This document shows, in pieces, positions 44,368 through 52,586 of a stretch of DNA of 64,000 bases. Made by a program: the position numbers and the translations under genes. The stretch comes from Paenibacillus agri (GTDB lineage Bacteria; Bacillota; Bacilli; Paenibacillales; Paenibacillaceae). Position 1 is the first letter of the stretch. Each line of letters opens with the position of its first letter. Under the pieces are notes generated by a model. It had not been told where the DNA came from. It worked only from the letters and a program-made list of their open reading frames with translations, and searched no databases. The DNA is taken from positions 62,001 through 126,000 of the forward strand of contig NZ_JABWCS010000215.1 in assembly GCF_013359945.1 (NCBI RefSeq). Reading direction: 5' to 3'.

Positions 44368-44436
44368 ATGTTTATGGGAGCTGGCGTTAATCTTTTCTTT
44401 ACATTTCTGAAACTTTTTAAGGCCTCATGCGTCTAA
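44368..44436 (+). CDS. Possible 22-residue hydrophobic peptide
   Basis: ATG at 44368 follows GGGAGGTG with 7-nt spacing and opens a 22-codon frame, mostly hydrophobic with three lysines (M-F-M-G-A-G-V-N-L-F-F-T-F-L-K-L). A terminator-like hairpin with T5 lies 38 bp after the stop. These signals fit a tiny membrane peptide or leader peptide, but the frame is short enough to be chance. Confidence 0.3.
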   Translation: MFMGAGVNLFFTFLKLFKASCV

Positions 44437-44473
44437 TACTATGTTTTGTTAAAAAAGTACGTGGCAGATTTGA

Positions 44474-44502
44474 CCGCCGTCCTTATGGATGGCTGCATTT
44501 TT
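44474..44502 (+). terminator. Terminator-like hairpin after the small ORF
   Basis: GCCGTCC, a TTAT loop and GGATGGC are followed by TGCATTTTT. Confidence 0.5.
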
Positions 44503-44583
44503 GCAGGGAATGTTGTTGCTGTACATCTAACAAGATTGTAGTGCGCTAATATTCCATCAAATAGGAGCAGAAGGAGTCATACA

Positions 44584-46839
44584 ATGAATTTTAGAAAACT
44601 CGCATTAGTTGCTGTACTGGCCGTTTCCCAGGTCGCTGCAGCCGTTCCGGCATTTGCGTCATCTGTAAGTGGTACGGTAATCGGCACAGTTGGTACCGCT
44701 GTCCCGGATGCTACGCCACAGAACACCGTTAATCCGTCGGAAGCAACAGACGCATTGCCGCATCAGCCAGAGGCCACAGAACAGCCTGTTAACAACGGAG
44801 CTCCTGGAGCAGATCAACCTTCACCTACGCCACCACCAAGTGACGTACCTGTTGTAACGACAGAAACACCTTTATCCACAACATTGCCAACAGCAACACC
44901 AGTACCGAGTGCAACTCCGACGCCAGCAGTTACCCCAAGCTCAGGTGTACAGCCTATTCCTACTGGTGGTCCTAATCAGCTTATCCTGATGATGAATAGT
45001 AACAAGATGTATGTCAATGGCGTTCAATATCTGGCTAATCAGCCAATGGCCGTCAAGAATGGTGTATCTTATGTATCCATCCGCGCCATGGTGGAGCGGG
45101 TAGGGGTCAAATTTATTTTTGACAACAAAACAAAGGAAACAGTCGTAACTAAAGGTACTGACGTTATGCGTTTCAAGACAAACAGCAATGTCTATACCGT
45201 TAACGGCAAGAAGGTAACGATGAAAGGTCCAGCTTACCTGTTCAATGGTACCTTTATGATCCCGCTAACTTCCATTACTGCGGCACTTGGTATTCCTTAT
45301 ACCGTAGATAATGTGCAAAAAAGTGTCACTCTGACACTGGATACAAAGCCTAAAGCTTCCTTCACGGTTCAGCCGACCGAGATCTATGCTGGCGAGCCGG
45401 TAGCCTTCACTACAACCAGCTCTTCCCCGAATGGTACAGCCATCGTTGAAGAACGTTGGGAAGGCAAGCAGGATGTATATGATCAACCAGGCTTCTATAC
45501 CGTTAGCTACTCCGTTAGGGACGCGAATGGAGAATGGAGTAATCCTTACTCTGTAACCATTAATGTCCTGCAGCCTAACCAGCCGCCGGTAGCTAACTTC
45601 ACGACAGATAAAGATGAATATAAAATGGGTGAGCCAGTAACCATTACTGACCACAGCTACGATCCTGAAGGCGAAGAACTGACGGCCGAATGGTCGAATC
45701 GCGCACTTGCCTACTTTAACCCGGGTCCAATCTCCATTCAATTGAAGGTTACGGACAAACACGGATTGAGCGGAACTTTTGAGAAGACGATTAATATTAC
45801 TAATGATCAGTTGTATACACAAGATGAAGTAGCCAAGCTGTTCACCCCGCCGGGTGATGTTCTGACTATCGATGGTGGTTCTATCCCAAGCTATCCTAAT
45901 TTGGCGTACAACACCTCTTCCGAGCCATACACACTGATCCGCAGTAATAGCCCAGAGACAGTAAACACTGAAGGCGTACTGTACCGCGAGACGGCTCTTG
46001 GTGCGACACGTTTCCTGGTTCACCATAAGAACAACATGAGTACAAGACAGAAGGTATATATCATTGCAACTAATAAAAATCCGGAACCAGCGACGATTAC
46101 GACTCAATTTGTCGGATTTGCCGGTCCGGCAGCATCACCGGAGTACACAGGCAAAATTTCTGTTATGAAGTACTATAATTCTATTGTTACTGGTGCGAAT
46201 TACAGCACGATCACACTTCAGCCGGGACAAAGCGTTCCGATCTTGACGGATACTAGCAAAGTTGCTATGAAGCCGGGTGACATCATCTCACTGAGTGCTG
46301 ACCTGATGAGCGATTATGCCATCCAATATGACGTAATCATGATCGAGCAGACCAAGGATCCATTGACTACTTTGCCGCTGCTGCCTATTCTGGATCGGGA
46401 CGGCGTGCATAACCGTGGTACGTATCCTGATTCCACCCGCATCATCGACGTACCTGATGTAGTAGGAACAGTACCATCCAGACTTGTTCTGGGAGACAAC
46501 AAGAACGATTTGAACCTTATCGGTATGGATCCAATGACTGGAACCGAGGCTTCCAACGCCGGGAACTTTGGCGTATTGTACAAAATCAAGATTGATCGCG
46601 TAGCACCAAACACGCTGATCACCTTCAACCCGCGCGGAGGCAACTACCTTGGTTCTGTTCTTGTAAATGGTGTGATTGTGAATCTGGCGAATAAAGGAAG
46701 CTTGTCGAATTCTGACATGAACGCAGTGCTCTTCCGCACCGGTGAATATGAGGGTTCGGTTGAGATGCTCTTCACCGTTGCATCCGGAAGTAATCTTCCT
46801 GTAAACTTTGTATTCACTCCGCTTCCAGCTAAAAAGTAA
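44584..46839 (+). CDS. Secreted protein: copper-amine-oxidase-like stalk domain plus two PKD-like domains
   Basis: A 751-residue exported protein. The signal peptide covers about residues 1-26 (ending A-F-A-S). A Pro/Thr/Ser-rich linker spans about 40-128. The copper amine oxidase N-terminal-like domain (131-255; M-Y-V-N-G-V-Q ... V-S-Y-V-S-I-R-A) is common in Paenibacillus surface proteins and has no oxidase activity itself. Two PKD-like beta-sandwich domains lie at about 256-330 and 335-406 (P-P-V-A-N-F-T-T-D). The C-terminal 340 residues, with regular beta-rich pattern, are not recognised. No LPxTG motif or S-layer domain is visible, so it is probably secreted or loosely wall bound. Monocistronic. 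Confidence 0.85.
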   Translation: MNFRKLALVAVLAVSQVAAAVPAFASSVSGTVIGTVGTAVPDATPQNTVNPSEATDALPHQPEATEQPVNNGAPGADQPSPTPPPSDVPVVTTETPLSTTLPTATPVPSATPTPAVTPSSGVQPIPTGGPNQLILMMNSNKMYVNGVQYLANQPMAVKNGVSYVSIRAMVERVGVKFIFDNKTKETVVTKGTDVMRFKTNSNVYTVNGKKVTMKGPAYLFNGTFMIPLTSITAALGIPYTVDNVQKSVTLTLDTKPKASFTVQPTEIYAGEPVAFTTTSSSPNGTAIVEERWEGKQDVYDQPGFYTVSYSVRDANGEWSNPYSVTINVLQPNQPPVANFTTDKDEYKMGEPVTITDHSYDPEGEELTAEWSNRALAYFNPGPISIQLKVTDKHGLSGTFEKTINITNDQLYTQDEVAKLFTPPGDVLTIDGGSIPSYPNLAYNTSSEPYTLIRSNSPETVNTEGVLYRETALGATRFLVHHKNNMSTRQKVYIIATNKNPEPATITTQFVGFAGPAASPEYTGKISVMKYYNSIVTGANYSTITLQPGQSVPILTDTSKVAMKPGDIISLSADLMSDYAIQYDVIMIEQTKDPLTTLPLLPILDRDGVHNRGTYPDSTRIIDVPDVVGTVPSRLVLGDNKNDLNLIGMDPMTGTEASNAGNFGVLYKIKIDRVAPNTLITFNPRGGNYLGSVLVNGVIVNLANKGSLSNSDMNAVLFRTGEYEGSVEMLFTVASGSNLPVNFVFTPLPAKK

Positions 46840-46885
46840 GGCTATTTACAGTTTAAAGCACTTATAAATAGATTTTCTTACCCAT

Positions 46886-46926
46886 CCCGAGGGCGTTCAG
46901 CTATTGAACGTGTCTCGGGTTTTTTA
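46886..46926 (+). terminator. Terminator of the stalk-domain protein gene
   Basis: CCCGA and GTTCA arms pair with TGAAC and CTCGGG, followed by T6. Confidence 0.88.
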
Positions 46927-47053
46927 ATGGATTGAATATATATGGACTGATATTTGATTAGGCAAGGATAGTGCTTCATTGACGGAGCATTTATTTTGGG
47001 GCATTATAAAGAGAGTGTTATTGAAATGAACAATTATTATGGGAGATGAGCGT

Positions 47054-47515
47054 ATGCTGTCGACAGATCAAATATTGGAAGTCATGTCGGGGCAGGGACT
47101 GCGAATCACCGATCAGCGCAAAACGCTTGCCAAGTTATTCGGCGAGAATACAGGATATTTGTCAGCGAAGGATGTCTATGACCATATGGGACGCAAGTAT
47201 AGCGGTCTCAGCTTTGATACCGTCTACCGTAACCTCCGGGTCATGGAGGAGCTGGGTGTGCTTGAGCAGGTCGTCTTTGAAGATGGCGTGAAGTTCAAAG
47301 CAAGCTGCGTACACGATCATCATCACCATCATATGATTTGCCTTCAATGCATGAAGACTTATCCAATCCATTTCTGTCCGATGAATTTGACTGATACGCC
47401 GGACCAGTTCCGGGTCGTCAAGCATAAATTTGAGGTGTTCGGTTACTGCAAAGATTGTGAAGAGACCCGGGAAGAAGAGTCAGCGCCGGCAAGTCTTAGT
47501 AAAGCAGGGCATTAA
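47054..47515 (+). CDS. zur: Fur-family metalloregulator, probably the zinc regulator Zur
   Basis: A 153-residue Fur-family repressor: winged helix at 1-85 (L-R-I-T-D-Q-R-K-T-L near residue 16; F-D-T-V-Y-R-N-L-R near 56), a His-rich metal-sensing segment (H-D-H-H-H-H-H) and two CxxC pairs (C-L-Q-C and C-K-D-C) for the structural zinc. Assignment as Zur rather than Fur or PerR is inferred from the nearby znu genes with Zur-like boxes and from the similar placement of Zur in relatives. The ATG at 47054 has GGGAG 8 nt upstream. yidD starts 1 bp after its stop. Confidence 0.8.
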   Translation: MLSTDQILEVMSGQGLRITDQRKTLAKLFGENTGYLSAKDVYDHMGRKYSGLSFDTVYRNLRVMEELGVLEQVVFEDGVKFKASCVHDHHHHHMICLQCMKTYPIHFCPMNLTDTPDQFRVVKHKFEVFGYCKDCEETREEESAPASLSKAGH

Positions 47516-47516
47516 G

Positions 47517-47780
47517 ATGGGAGTCGGACGCAGAACGATTCAGGCGCCAATCCGGATATACCGCAAGTATATTTCTCCGATTAAGCCGGCTACTTGCCGC
47601 TTTTACCCGACCTGTTCAGCCTATGCACTGGAAGCGATAGAAGTTCACGGTCCCTTAAAGGGTTCATGGCTGGCTGCGAAGCGGATAGCCCGCTGCCATC
47701 CTTTTCATCCGGGAGGTTTGGACCCTGTCCCTCCGCTAAAGGAAGAGAACCCAGAGGGAGGAACGTCCCAGGTTACTTGA
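47517..47780 (+). CDS. yidD: Membrane protein insertion efficiency factor YidD
   Basis: An 87-residue YidD protein, a small amphipathic factor that assists YidC-dependent membrane protein insertion. The family core P-A-T-C-R-F-Y-P-T-C-S-A-Y-A lies near residue 24 and R-C-H-P-F-H-P-G-G near 61. Its ATG is one base after the stop of the Fur-family gene, so both are cotranscribed. Usually yidD sits near rpmH-rnpA-yidC; here it is separate, as in B. subtilis (YtjA). Confidence 0.92.
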   Translation: MGVGRRTIQAPIRIYRKYISPIKPATCRFYPTCSAYALEAIEVHGPLKGSWLAAKRIARCHPFHPGGLDPVPPLKEENPEGGTSQVT

Positions 47781-47806
47781 CATGACGGCGTCTTTTTGGG
47801 TATATT
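47777..47806 (+). promoter_or_regulatory. Promoter of the metG T-box transcript
   Basis: TTGACA (47777-47782) and TATATT (47801-47806), spacer 18. The -35 hexamer overlaps the yidD stop codon. Confidence 0.7.
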
Positions 47807-47811
47807 TTGGA

Positions 47812-48105
47812 TAATAACTTGATTTCCGAGGAACGGATGAGTAGATCTGGATACCTGTACAGAGAACCGGGGAAGCTGAGAACCGGCAGGAGACGCCAGA
47901 TTGAATATGGTCCGGGAGGAACTGTGTTCGAGCGAAGAACCGCATGACTGGGTTCACGTAAGATAACGGCGTGTTCCAGCGTTAATGGGCAGTTTCCGGC
48001 AAGGGAACTGGAGAAGCCTGTTCTCTGTGAGGAGACAGGGAATTTTGGGTGGTAACGCGTGAGTTTACTCTCGCCCCATATAGGGGGCGGGAGTTTTTTG
48101 TTTTT
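47812..48105 (+). ncRNA. T-box riboswitch controlling metG
   Basis: Contains the T-box core GGGTGGTAACGCG at about 48048-48060, preceded by the antiterminator region and a stem I region with AGAGAACC and CCGGCAGG. A candidate specifier codon ATG (methionine) lies at 47908-47910 in GAATATGG, matching the methionyl-tRNA synthetase gene downstream. Uncharged tRNA-Met is expected to stabilise the antiterminator and allow metG transcription. Confidence 0.9.
48067..48105 (+). terminator. T-box-controlled terminator before metG
   Basis: ACTCTCGCCCC pairs with GGGGCGGGAGT around a short loop and is followed by T6-G-T6. Confidence 0.92.
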
Positions 48106-48130
48106 TATGGAGAAGAAAGGGTGACGACAA

Positions 48131-50143
48131 TTGAGCGACAAGAAAACTTTTTATCTGACAACACCAATCTATTACCCGAGTGACAAGCTGCATATCGGGC
48201 ATGCCTACTCAACGGTAGCCGGAGATGCTATGGCCCGCTATAAGCGCCTGCGTGGCTACGAGGTTCATTACTTGACCGGTACAGATGAGCATGGACAGAA
48301 GATTGAACAAAAGGCCGGAGAAGCTGGCAAGACCCCTCAGCAGTTCGTTGACGATATTGTTGTTGGCATCAAGGACCTGTGGCGTAAGCTGGACATTTCC
48401 AATGATGATTTCATTCGTACAACAGAAGAACGCCACAAAACTGTCGTTCAGGATATTTTTGACCGGTTGCTGAAGCAAGGTGACATTTACAAAGGGGAAT
48501 ACGAAGGCTGGTACAGCATTCCTGACGAGACGTTCTACACCGAGACGCAACTCGTTGATGTGGAGCGCGATGGCAATGGTGTTATTATTAGCGCTAAAAG
48601 CCCGGACAGTGGTCATGCGGTAGAGCTGGTCAAGGAAGAAAGCTACTTCTTCCGGATGAGCAAATATGCGGACCGTCTGCTGAAATATTATGAGGAGAAC
48701 CCGGAGTTTATTTTGCCGGAATCCCGTAAGAACGAGATGATTAACAACTTTATCAAGCCGGGTCTGGAAGATTTGGCAGTGTCCCGTACGACCTTCGACT
48801 GGGGCGTTAAGGTTAAGGGTGATCCGAAGCATGTGGTGTATGTATGGATTGACGCGCTTACCAACTACATTACTGCACTAGGCTATGGCTCGGAAGACCG
48901 TAGTCTGTACGATAAATACTGGCCTGCAGATGTGCACATCGTGGGTAAAGAGATCGTCCGCTTCCACACCATCTACTGGCCGATTATTCTGATGGCACTG
49001 GGTGAGCCGCTGCCGAAGAAGGTTTTTGCGCATGGCTGGCTATTGATGAAGGATGGAAAAATGTCCAAATCGAAGGGTAACGTCGTAGACCCGGTAACCC
49101 TGATTGACCGCTACGGTCTGGATGCCCTGCGCTACTATCTGCTGCGCGAAGTGCCATTCGGCTCTGACGGCACGTTCACACCGGAAAGCTTTGTAGACCG
49201 GGTTAACTACGATCTGGCGAACGACTTAGGCAACTTGTTGAACCGTACAGGTGCAATGGTTGAGAAGTATTTTGAAGGCGTGCTTCCGGCTTATGAGGGT
49301 AACGTAACAGCATTCGACGGCGAATTGCAGGCTGCGGCGCAGAACACCTATGCCAAAGTAGAAGAAGCGATGGAAAAAATGGAGTTCTCCGTAGCACTGA
49401 CTGCCATTGGGGCGTTCATTAGCCGGACGAACAAGTATATCGATGAGACACAGCCTTGGGTGCTTGCCAAGGATGAGAGCAGAATTGCGGAGCTGGCTTC
49501 CGTGATGAGACATCTTGTTGAAGGTTTGCGGACGGCGTCCATTCTGCTGCAGCCATTCCTTACTGGCGCACCAGCGAAGATTTGGGAGCAGCTGGGTATT
49601 GCGTCAGGCGAGCTGACTACATGGGATAGTGGTAAGACATTTGGCCTGATTCCGGCCGGCACGAGGCTGGTGAAGGGTAATCCGATCTTCCCGCGTCTCG
49701 ATGTGGAACAAGAGGTGGCTTACATCGCTGAGGCGATGGGCGGAGGCAAGGCAGCGGCGGCTCAGCAGGCTGAGGCGGCTCCTGCAGTAGAAGCTTCCGA
49801 GGTGGAAGAAGAGCACAAGGAAGAAATCGGCATTGACGATTTCGCCAAGGCAGAGCTGCGGGTGGCACAAGTCATCGCCGCTGAGCCGGTGAAGAAAGCT
49901 GACAAGCTGCTGAAGCTCCAGCTGGATCTCGGCTACGAGCAACGTCAGGTGGTATCAGGGATTGCGAAGTTCTACACACCTGAAGAGCTGGTAGGGCAAA
50001 AGGTGATCTGTATCGTGAACCTGAAGCCGGTTAAGCTGCGCGGTGAGTTGTCACAGGGTATGATTTTGGCAGCTTCCAAAGGGGATCAGCTGACGCTTGC
50101 TACGGTACCGGACAGCATGCCTAACGGAGCGATTGTGAAATAA
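48131..50143 (+). CDS. metG: Methionyl-tRNA synthetase
   Basis: A 670-residue class I aminoacyl-tRNA synthetase charging tRNA-Met. The signatures K-L-H-I-G-H-A-Y-S (near residue 20) and K-M-S-K-S-K-G-N (near 310) are present. The connective peptide lacks the zinc-binding cysteine pairs, as in the B. subtilis-type enzyme. A C-terminal tRNA-binding (EMAP-like) domain occupies about residues 568-670 (F-A-K-A-E-L-R-V-A). The start is TTG at 48131 with AAAGGGTGA 7 nt upstream. Controlled by the T-box in its leader. Confidence 0.97.
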   Translation: MSDKKTFYLTTPIYYPSDKLHIGHAYSTVAGDAMARYKRLRGYEVHYLTGTDEHGQKIEQKAGEAGKTPQQFVDDIVVGIKDLWRKLDISNDDFIRTTEERHKTVVQDIFDRLLKQGDIYKGEYEGWYSIPDETFYTETQLVDVERDGNGVIISAKSPDSGHAVELVKEESYFFRMSKYADRLLKYYEENPEFILPESRKNEMINNFIKPGLEDLAVSRTTFDWGVKVKGDPKHVVYVWIDALTNYITALGYGSEDRSLYDKYWPADVHIVGKEIVRFHTIYWPIILMALGEPLPKKVFAHGWLLMKDGKMSKSKGNVVDPVTLIDRYGLDALRYYLLREVPFGSDGTFTPESFVDRVNYDLANDLGNLLNRTGAMVEKYFEGVLPAYEGNVTAFDGELQAAAQNTYAKVEEAMEKMEFSVALTAIGAFISRTNKYIDETQPWVLAKDESRIAELASVMRHLVEGLRTASILLQPFLTGAPAKIWEQLGIASGELTTWDSGKTFGLIPAGTRLVKGNPIFPRLDVEQEVAYIAEAMGGGKAAAAQQAEAAPAVEASEVEEEHKEEIGIDDFAKAELRVAQVIAAEPVKKADKLLKLQLDLGYEQRQVVSGIAKFYTPEELVGQKVICIVNLKPVKLRGELSQGMILAASKGDQLTLATVPDSMPNGAIVK

Positions 50144-50237
50144 GACGGGACATTTTTTAAAAAAAGTGATTTAGAGTAGTGCAGAGCAGCAATTTGGAAT
50201 AATGCCAGAGTACTGCTGAGCACAACAGAGTACATTA

Positions 50238-50287
50238 AAAAGGGAACATTCTCACAGCTATGAGAGCTGAGGGGATGTTCCTTTTTT
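50238..50287 (+). terminator. Terminator of metG
   Basis: AAGGGAACATTCTC with CAGCT pairs with AGCTG and GGATGTTCCTT, followed by T6. Confidence 0.88.
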
Positions 50288-50450
50288 CATATACGATAAG
50301 AAAGAAAAAGAAAAAGAAAAGGAAAAGGAATAGTAAGACTATGCTTCGGCAACAGCGGTATTCTATTATCTGCTATAGAAGGGCAAGCTAAAGGAAGAGA
50401 AAACACAAGTCAAATACAAAATCAACGTTAGGGGTAAAGAGGATAAAGAG

Positions 50451-50480
50451 TTGACTTATCGTAACCATTACTATTATAAT
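50451..50480 (+). promoter_or_regulatory. znuA promoter
   Basis: TTGACT (50451-50456) and TATAAT (50475-50480), spacer 18, with a Zur-like box in the spacer. Confidence 0.65.
50459..50473. promoter_or_regulatory. Zur-like box 1 of the znu promoter
   Basis: TCGTAACCATTACTA matches the Bacillus Zur consensus TCGTAATNATTACGA at 12 of 14 defined positions and lies between the -35 and -10 hexamers, where binding would block RNA polymerase. Confidence 0.7.
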
Positions 50481-50485
50481 TCGCA

Positions 50486-50500
50486 TAGTAAATATTACGA
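50486..50500. promoter_or_regulatory. Zur-like box 2 of the znu promoter
   Basis: TAGTAAATATTACGA matches TCGTAATNATTACGA at 12 of 14 defined positions. It lies just after the -10 hexamer, 27 bp from box 1 centre to centre. Confidence 0.65.
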
Positions 50501-50521
50501 TCTGAGGAGTCGATAGTTAAT

Positions 50522-51529
50522 ATGGTTTCACGCATGTCACGCAAAGGGTGGTTCATGGTTGCCCTGATGCTGGTTCTGGTACTCGCCGGATGCGGCGCTA
50601 AGAGTGGTGGAAATATTGTGGAGGGCAAGGTAAACGTGGTCACCACATTTTATCCTATATATGAATTTGCCAAAGAAATTGGCGGGGATGATGTCCATGC
50701 CATTAATCTGCTGCCGGTCGGTGTAGAACCGCACGACTGGACACCTCGCAGTCAGGATATTATTAATACGTCCAAAGCGCAGCTGTTTTTGTATAATGGT
50801 GCTGGTCTGGAGGGTTGGGTGCCGAACTTCCTGAAGGGGCTGGACCGTGGGAGCAAAGTGCAGGCGGTAGAAGTGAGCCAAGGCATTAATTTGATCAAAA
50901 CGAATGAAGATGATGGTCATAACCATGGCGGCGGAGATAATGCTGATCATGAGAGCGGAGCGGAGGATCATGGTGCGGAGAGTGGGAATACGGGCGGGGA
51001 TAGCCTGCACACAGACCCGCATACTTGGGTGAGTCCGAAGTCGGCGCTCATTATGGCCGGAAATATTAAAAATAGTCTGCAAAATGTTGATCCCGAGCAT
51101 AAGGATGCTTACCAGGAGCGTTACAATAAGCTCGCAGAGCGTCTCAAGGCGCTTGACGCCAAGTTCGAAACCGAACTTGCCAAGGTACCAGGTAAAGAAA
51201 TCGTGGTTTCCCACCAGGCCTTCGGCTATCTGGCTCGTGATTACGGTCTCGATCAGCATGCGATTATGGGCTTGTCACCGGATGCAGAGCCACGCGGGCA
51301 GGATATGGTTGCGCTGGCGAAACTGGTGAAGGATGAAGGGATTAAGTATATTTTCTTCGAGGAACTGGTCTCCGATCGACTTGCCAAAACACTGGCAAAT
51401 GAAGCAGGAGTATCGACGCTTGTGCTGAATCCGGTAGAGGGGCTGACCCAGGAACAGGAGAAAAATAACGATAATTATTTCACTCTGATGGAGAAAAATT
51501 TGCAAAATCTAATTCTAGCCTTACAATAA
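50522..51529 (+). CDS. znuA: Zinc ABC transporter, metal-binding lipoprotein ZnuA/AdcA-type
   Basis: A 335-residue cluster A-I metal-binding protein that captures zinc outside the membrane. The signal peptide ends V-L-A-G-C near residue 24. The metal-site histidine motif V-E-P-H-D-W lies near residue 68, others in D-P-H-T-W near 165 and V-V-S-H-Q-A-F near 230. A His/Asp-rich loop (about 127-160) is typical of zinc rather than manganese binding proteins. Two Zur-like boxes in the promoter support zinc control. The ATG at 50522 follows GAGGAG at 12 nt; an ATG at 50534 is possible. znuC follows after 33 bp. Confidence 0.94.
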   Translation: MVSRMSRKGWFMVALMLVLVLAGCGAKSGGNIVEGKVNVVTTFYPIYEFAKEIGGDDVHAINLLPVGVEPHDWTPRSQDIINTSKAQLFLYNGAGLEGWVPNFLKGLDRGSKVQAVEVSQGINLIKTNEDDGHNHGGGDNADHESGAEDHGAESGNTGGDSLHTDPHTWVSPKSALIMAGNIKNSLQNVDPEHKDAYQERYNKLAERLKALDAKFETELAKVPGKEIVVSHQAFGYLARDYGLDQHAIMGLSPDAEPRGQDMVALAKLVKDEGIKYIFFEELVSDRLAKTLANEAGVSTLVLNPVEGLTQEQEKNNDNYFTLMEKNLQNLILALQ

Positions 51530-51562
51530 TAAGGAAAGTATACGTGAAAGGTGGTACTATGC

Positions 51563-52312
51563 ATGCAACCGGTATCCCTGGACTGTCATCAACATATGAT
51601 TGAGATACAGGATCTTTCCTTTTCCTATGGAGAGCAAAAAGTTATATCCGGACTTAGCTATACTGTAAAAGAGCGTGATTTTCTCGGCATCATTGGCTCC
51701 AATGGCGCTGGCAAAACCACGTTGATGAAAATGATCGTCGGCCTGCTGCCTCCGAGTAGCGGCGATATCAAGTTGTTCGGCCAATCCGTGCGCAAGTTTA
51801 AGGACTGGGAGCGGATCGGCTATGTGCCGCAGAAAAATGCGTTTAACCCGTTGTTCCCGGCTACCGTGCGTGAAGTGGTGCTGTCTGGCCTCTATAACAA
51901 CAAAAATCTGATTCGTAGGGTATCCAAAGCACAGCACCGGCAGTGTGATGATGCGCTCGAAGTGATGCGGATTCAGGATATTGCGGATAAAAGAGTAGGT
52001 CAGCTCTCCGGAGGTCAGCAGCAGCGTGTGTTCCTGGCGCGGGCGCTGATCAATCACCCGGATCTGCTGATTTTGGACGAGCCTACCGTTGGGATCGACG
52101 CCGAGACACAGGCCGGATTCTTCGACCTGATCACACATATGCATGCTCATCATCACATGACCTTCCTGATGGTGTCGCATGACATTGATATGATCCGTAA
52201 TTATTTGGGGCAGGAGCCGGTCCAGCGTAACGGTAAAATCAATTTCTACTCTCGCCACTCTCATGATGTGCAGGATTGTGTCGAGGATAATCTTCAGCAC
52301 ACACTTGGTTGA
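51563..52312 (+). CDS. znuC: Zinc ABC transporter, ATP-binding protein ZnuC-type
   Basis: A 249-residue ABC ATPase with Walker A G-S-N-G-A-G-K-T-T (near residue 47), signature L-S-G-G-Q-Q-Q-R (near 148), Walker B L-L-I-L-D-E-P and the switch histidine in V-S-H-D-I. It powers zinc uptake with ZnuA and ZnuB. The ATG at 51563 has AAAGGTGG 8 nt upstream; a second ATG at 51596 is possible. Its membrane partner gene znuB does not follow directly: 883 bp of repetitive non-coding DNA intervene. Confidence 0.94.
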   Translation: MQPVSLDCHQHMIEIQDLSFSYGEQKVISGLSYTVKERDFLGIIGSNGAGKTTLMKMIVGLLPPSSGDIKLFGQSVRKFKDWERIGYVPQKNAFNPLFPATVREVVLSGLYNNKNLIRRVSKAQHRQCDDALEVMRIQDIADKRVGQLSGGQQQRVFLARALINHPDLLILDEPTVGIDAETQAGFFDLITHMHAHHHMTFLMVSHDIDMIRNYLGQEPVQRNGKINFYSRHSHDVQDCVEDNLQHTLG

Positions 52313-52324
52313 TGGAGATCGAGT

Positions 52325-52525
52325 ACATGAGAATAACGGGAATTTCTCCCGGTAATCTGATGTATTTCTTGGTCAGTGTTAGAATAACAGGATAAGCTCC
52401 TGTTATTTCTCGGCTATTGAGCTCTAATCCGTTTAAAATGCTAGATTAACAGGAATAATTCCAGCTAATTTGAGAAAAAGGAGCTATCCTTCTTAAATAA
52501 CTGGAGTTTTTCCAGTTATGCTCCC
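52325..52525. repeat. Composite element of four AATAACAGGA-type palindromes, copy B
   Basis: Imperfect palindromes begin near 52332, 52383, 52444 and 52496 (steps of 51, 61 and 52 bp), for example GAATAACAGGA-N5-TCCTGTTATT at 52382. Order, orientation and spacing match copy A at 6745-6945 (steps of 51, 61 and 50 bp), although the spacers have diverged. Confidence 0.8.
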
Positions 52526-52586
52526 AGGTTTTTTAGTATTGATGAGGCGTCGACAGTATAACGTCAGATGCCTTAATATGTTTGTC

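Larger units (their letters stand above)
44261..44583. other. Intergenic region before the stalk-domain protein gene
   Basis: 323 bp. It contains a possible 22-codon ORF with a good ribosome binding site, a terminator-like hairpin, and the leader of the next gene (AGGAGCAGAAGGAG before the ATG at 44584). I recognise no known riboswitch. Confidence 0.5.
50144..50521. other. metG-znuA intergenic region
   Basis: 378 bp holding the metG terminator, a purine-only tract of AAGAAA-like repeats (about 50297-50331) and the znuA promoter with two Zur-like boxes. No gene seen. Confidence 0.7.
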
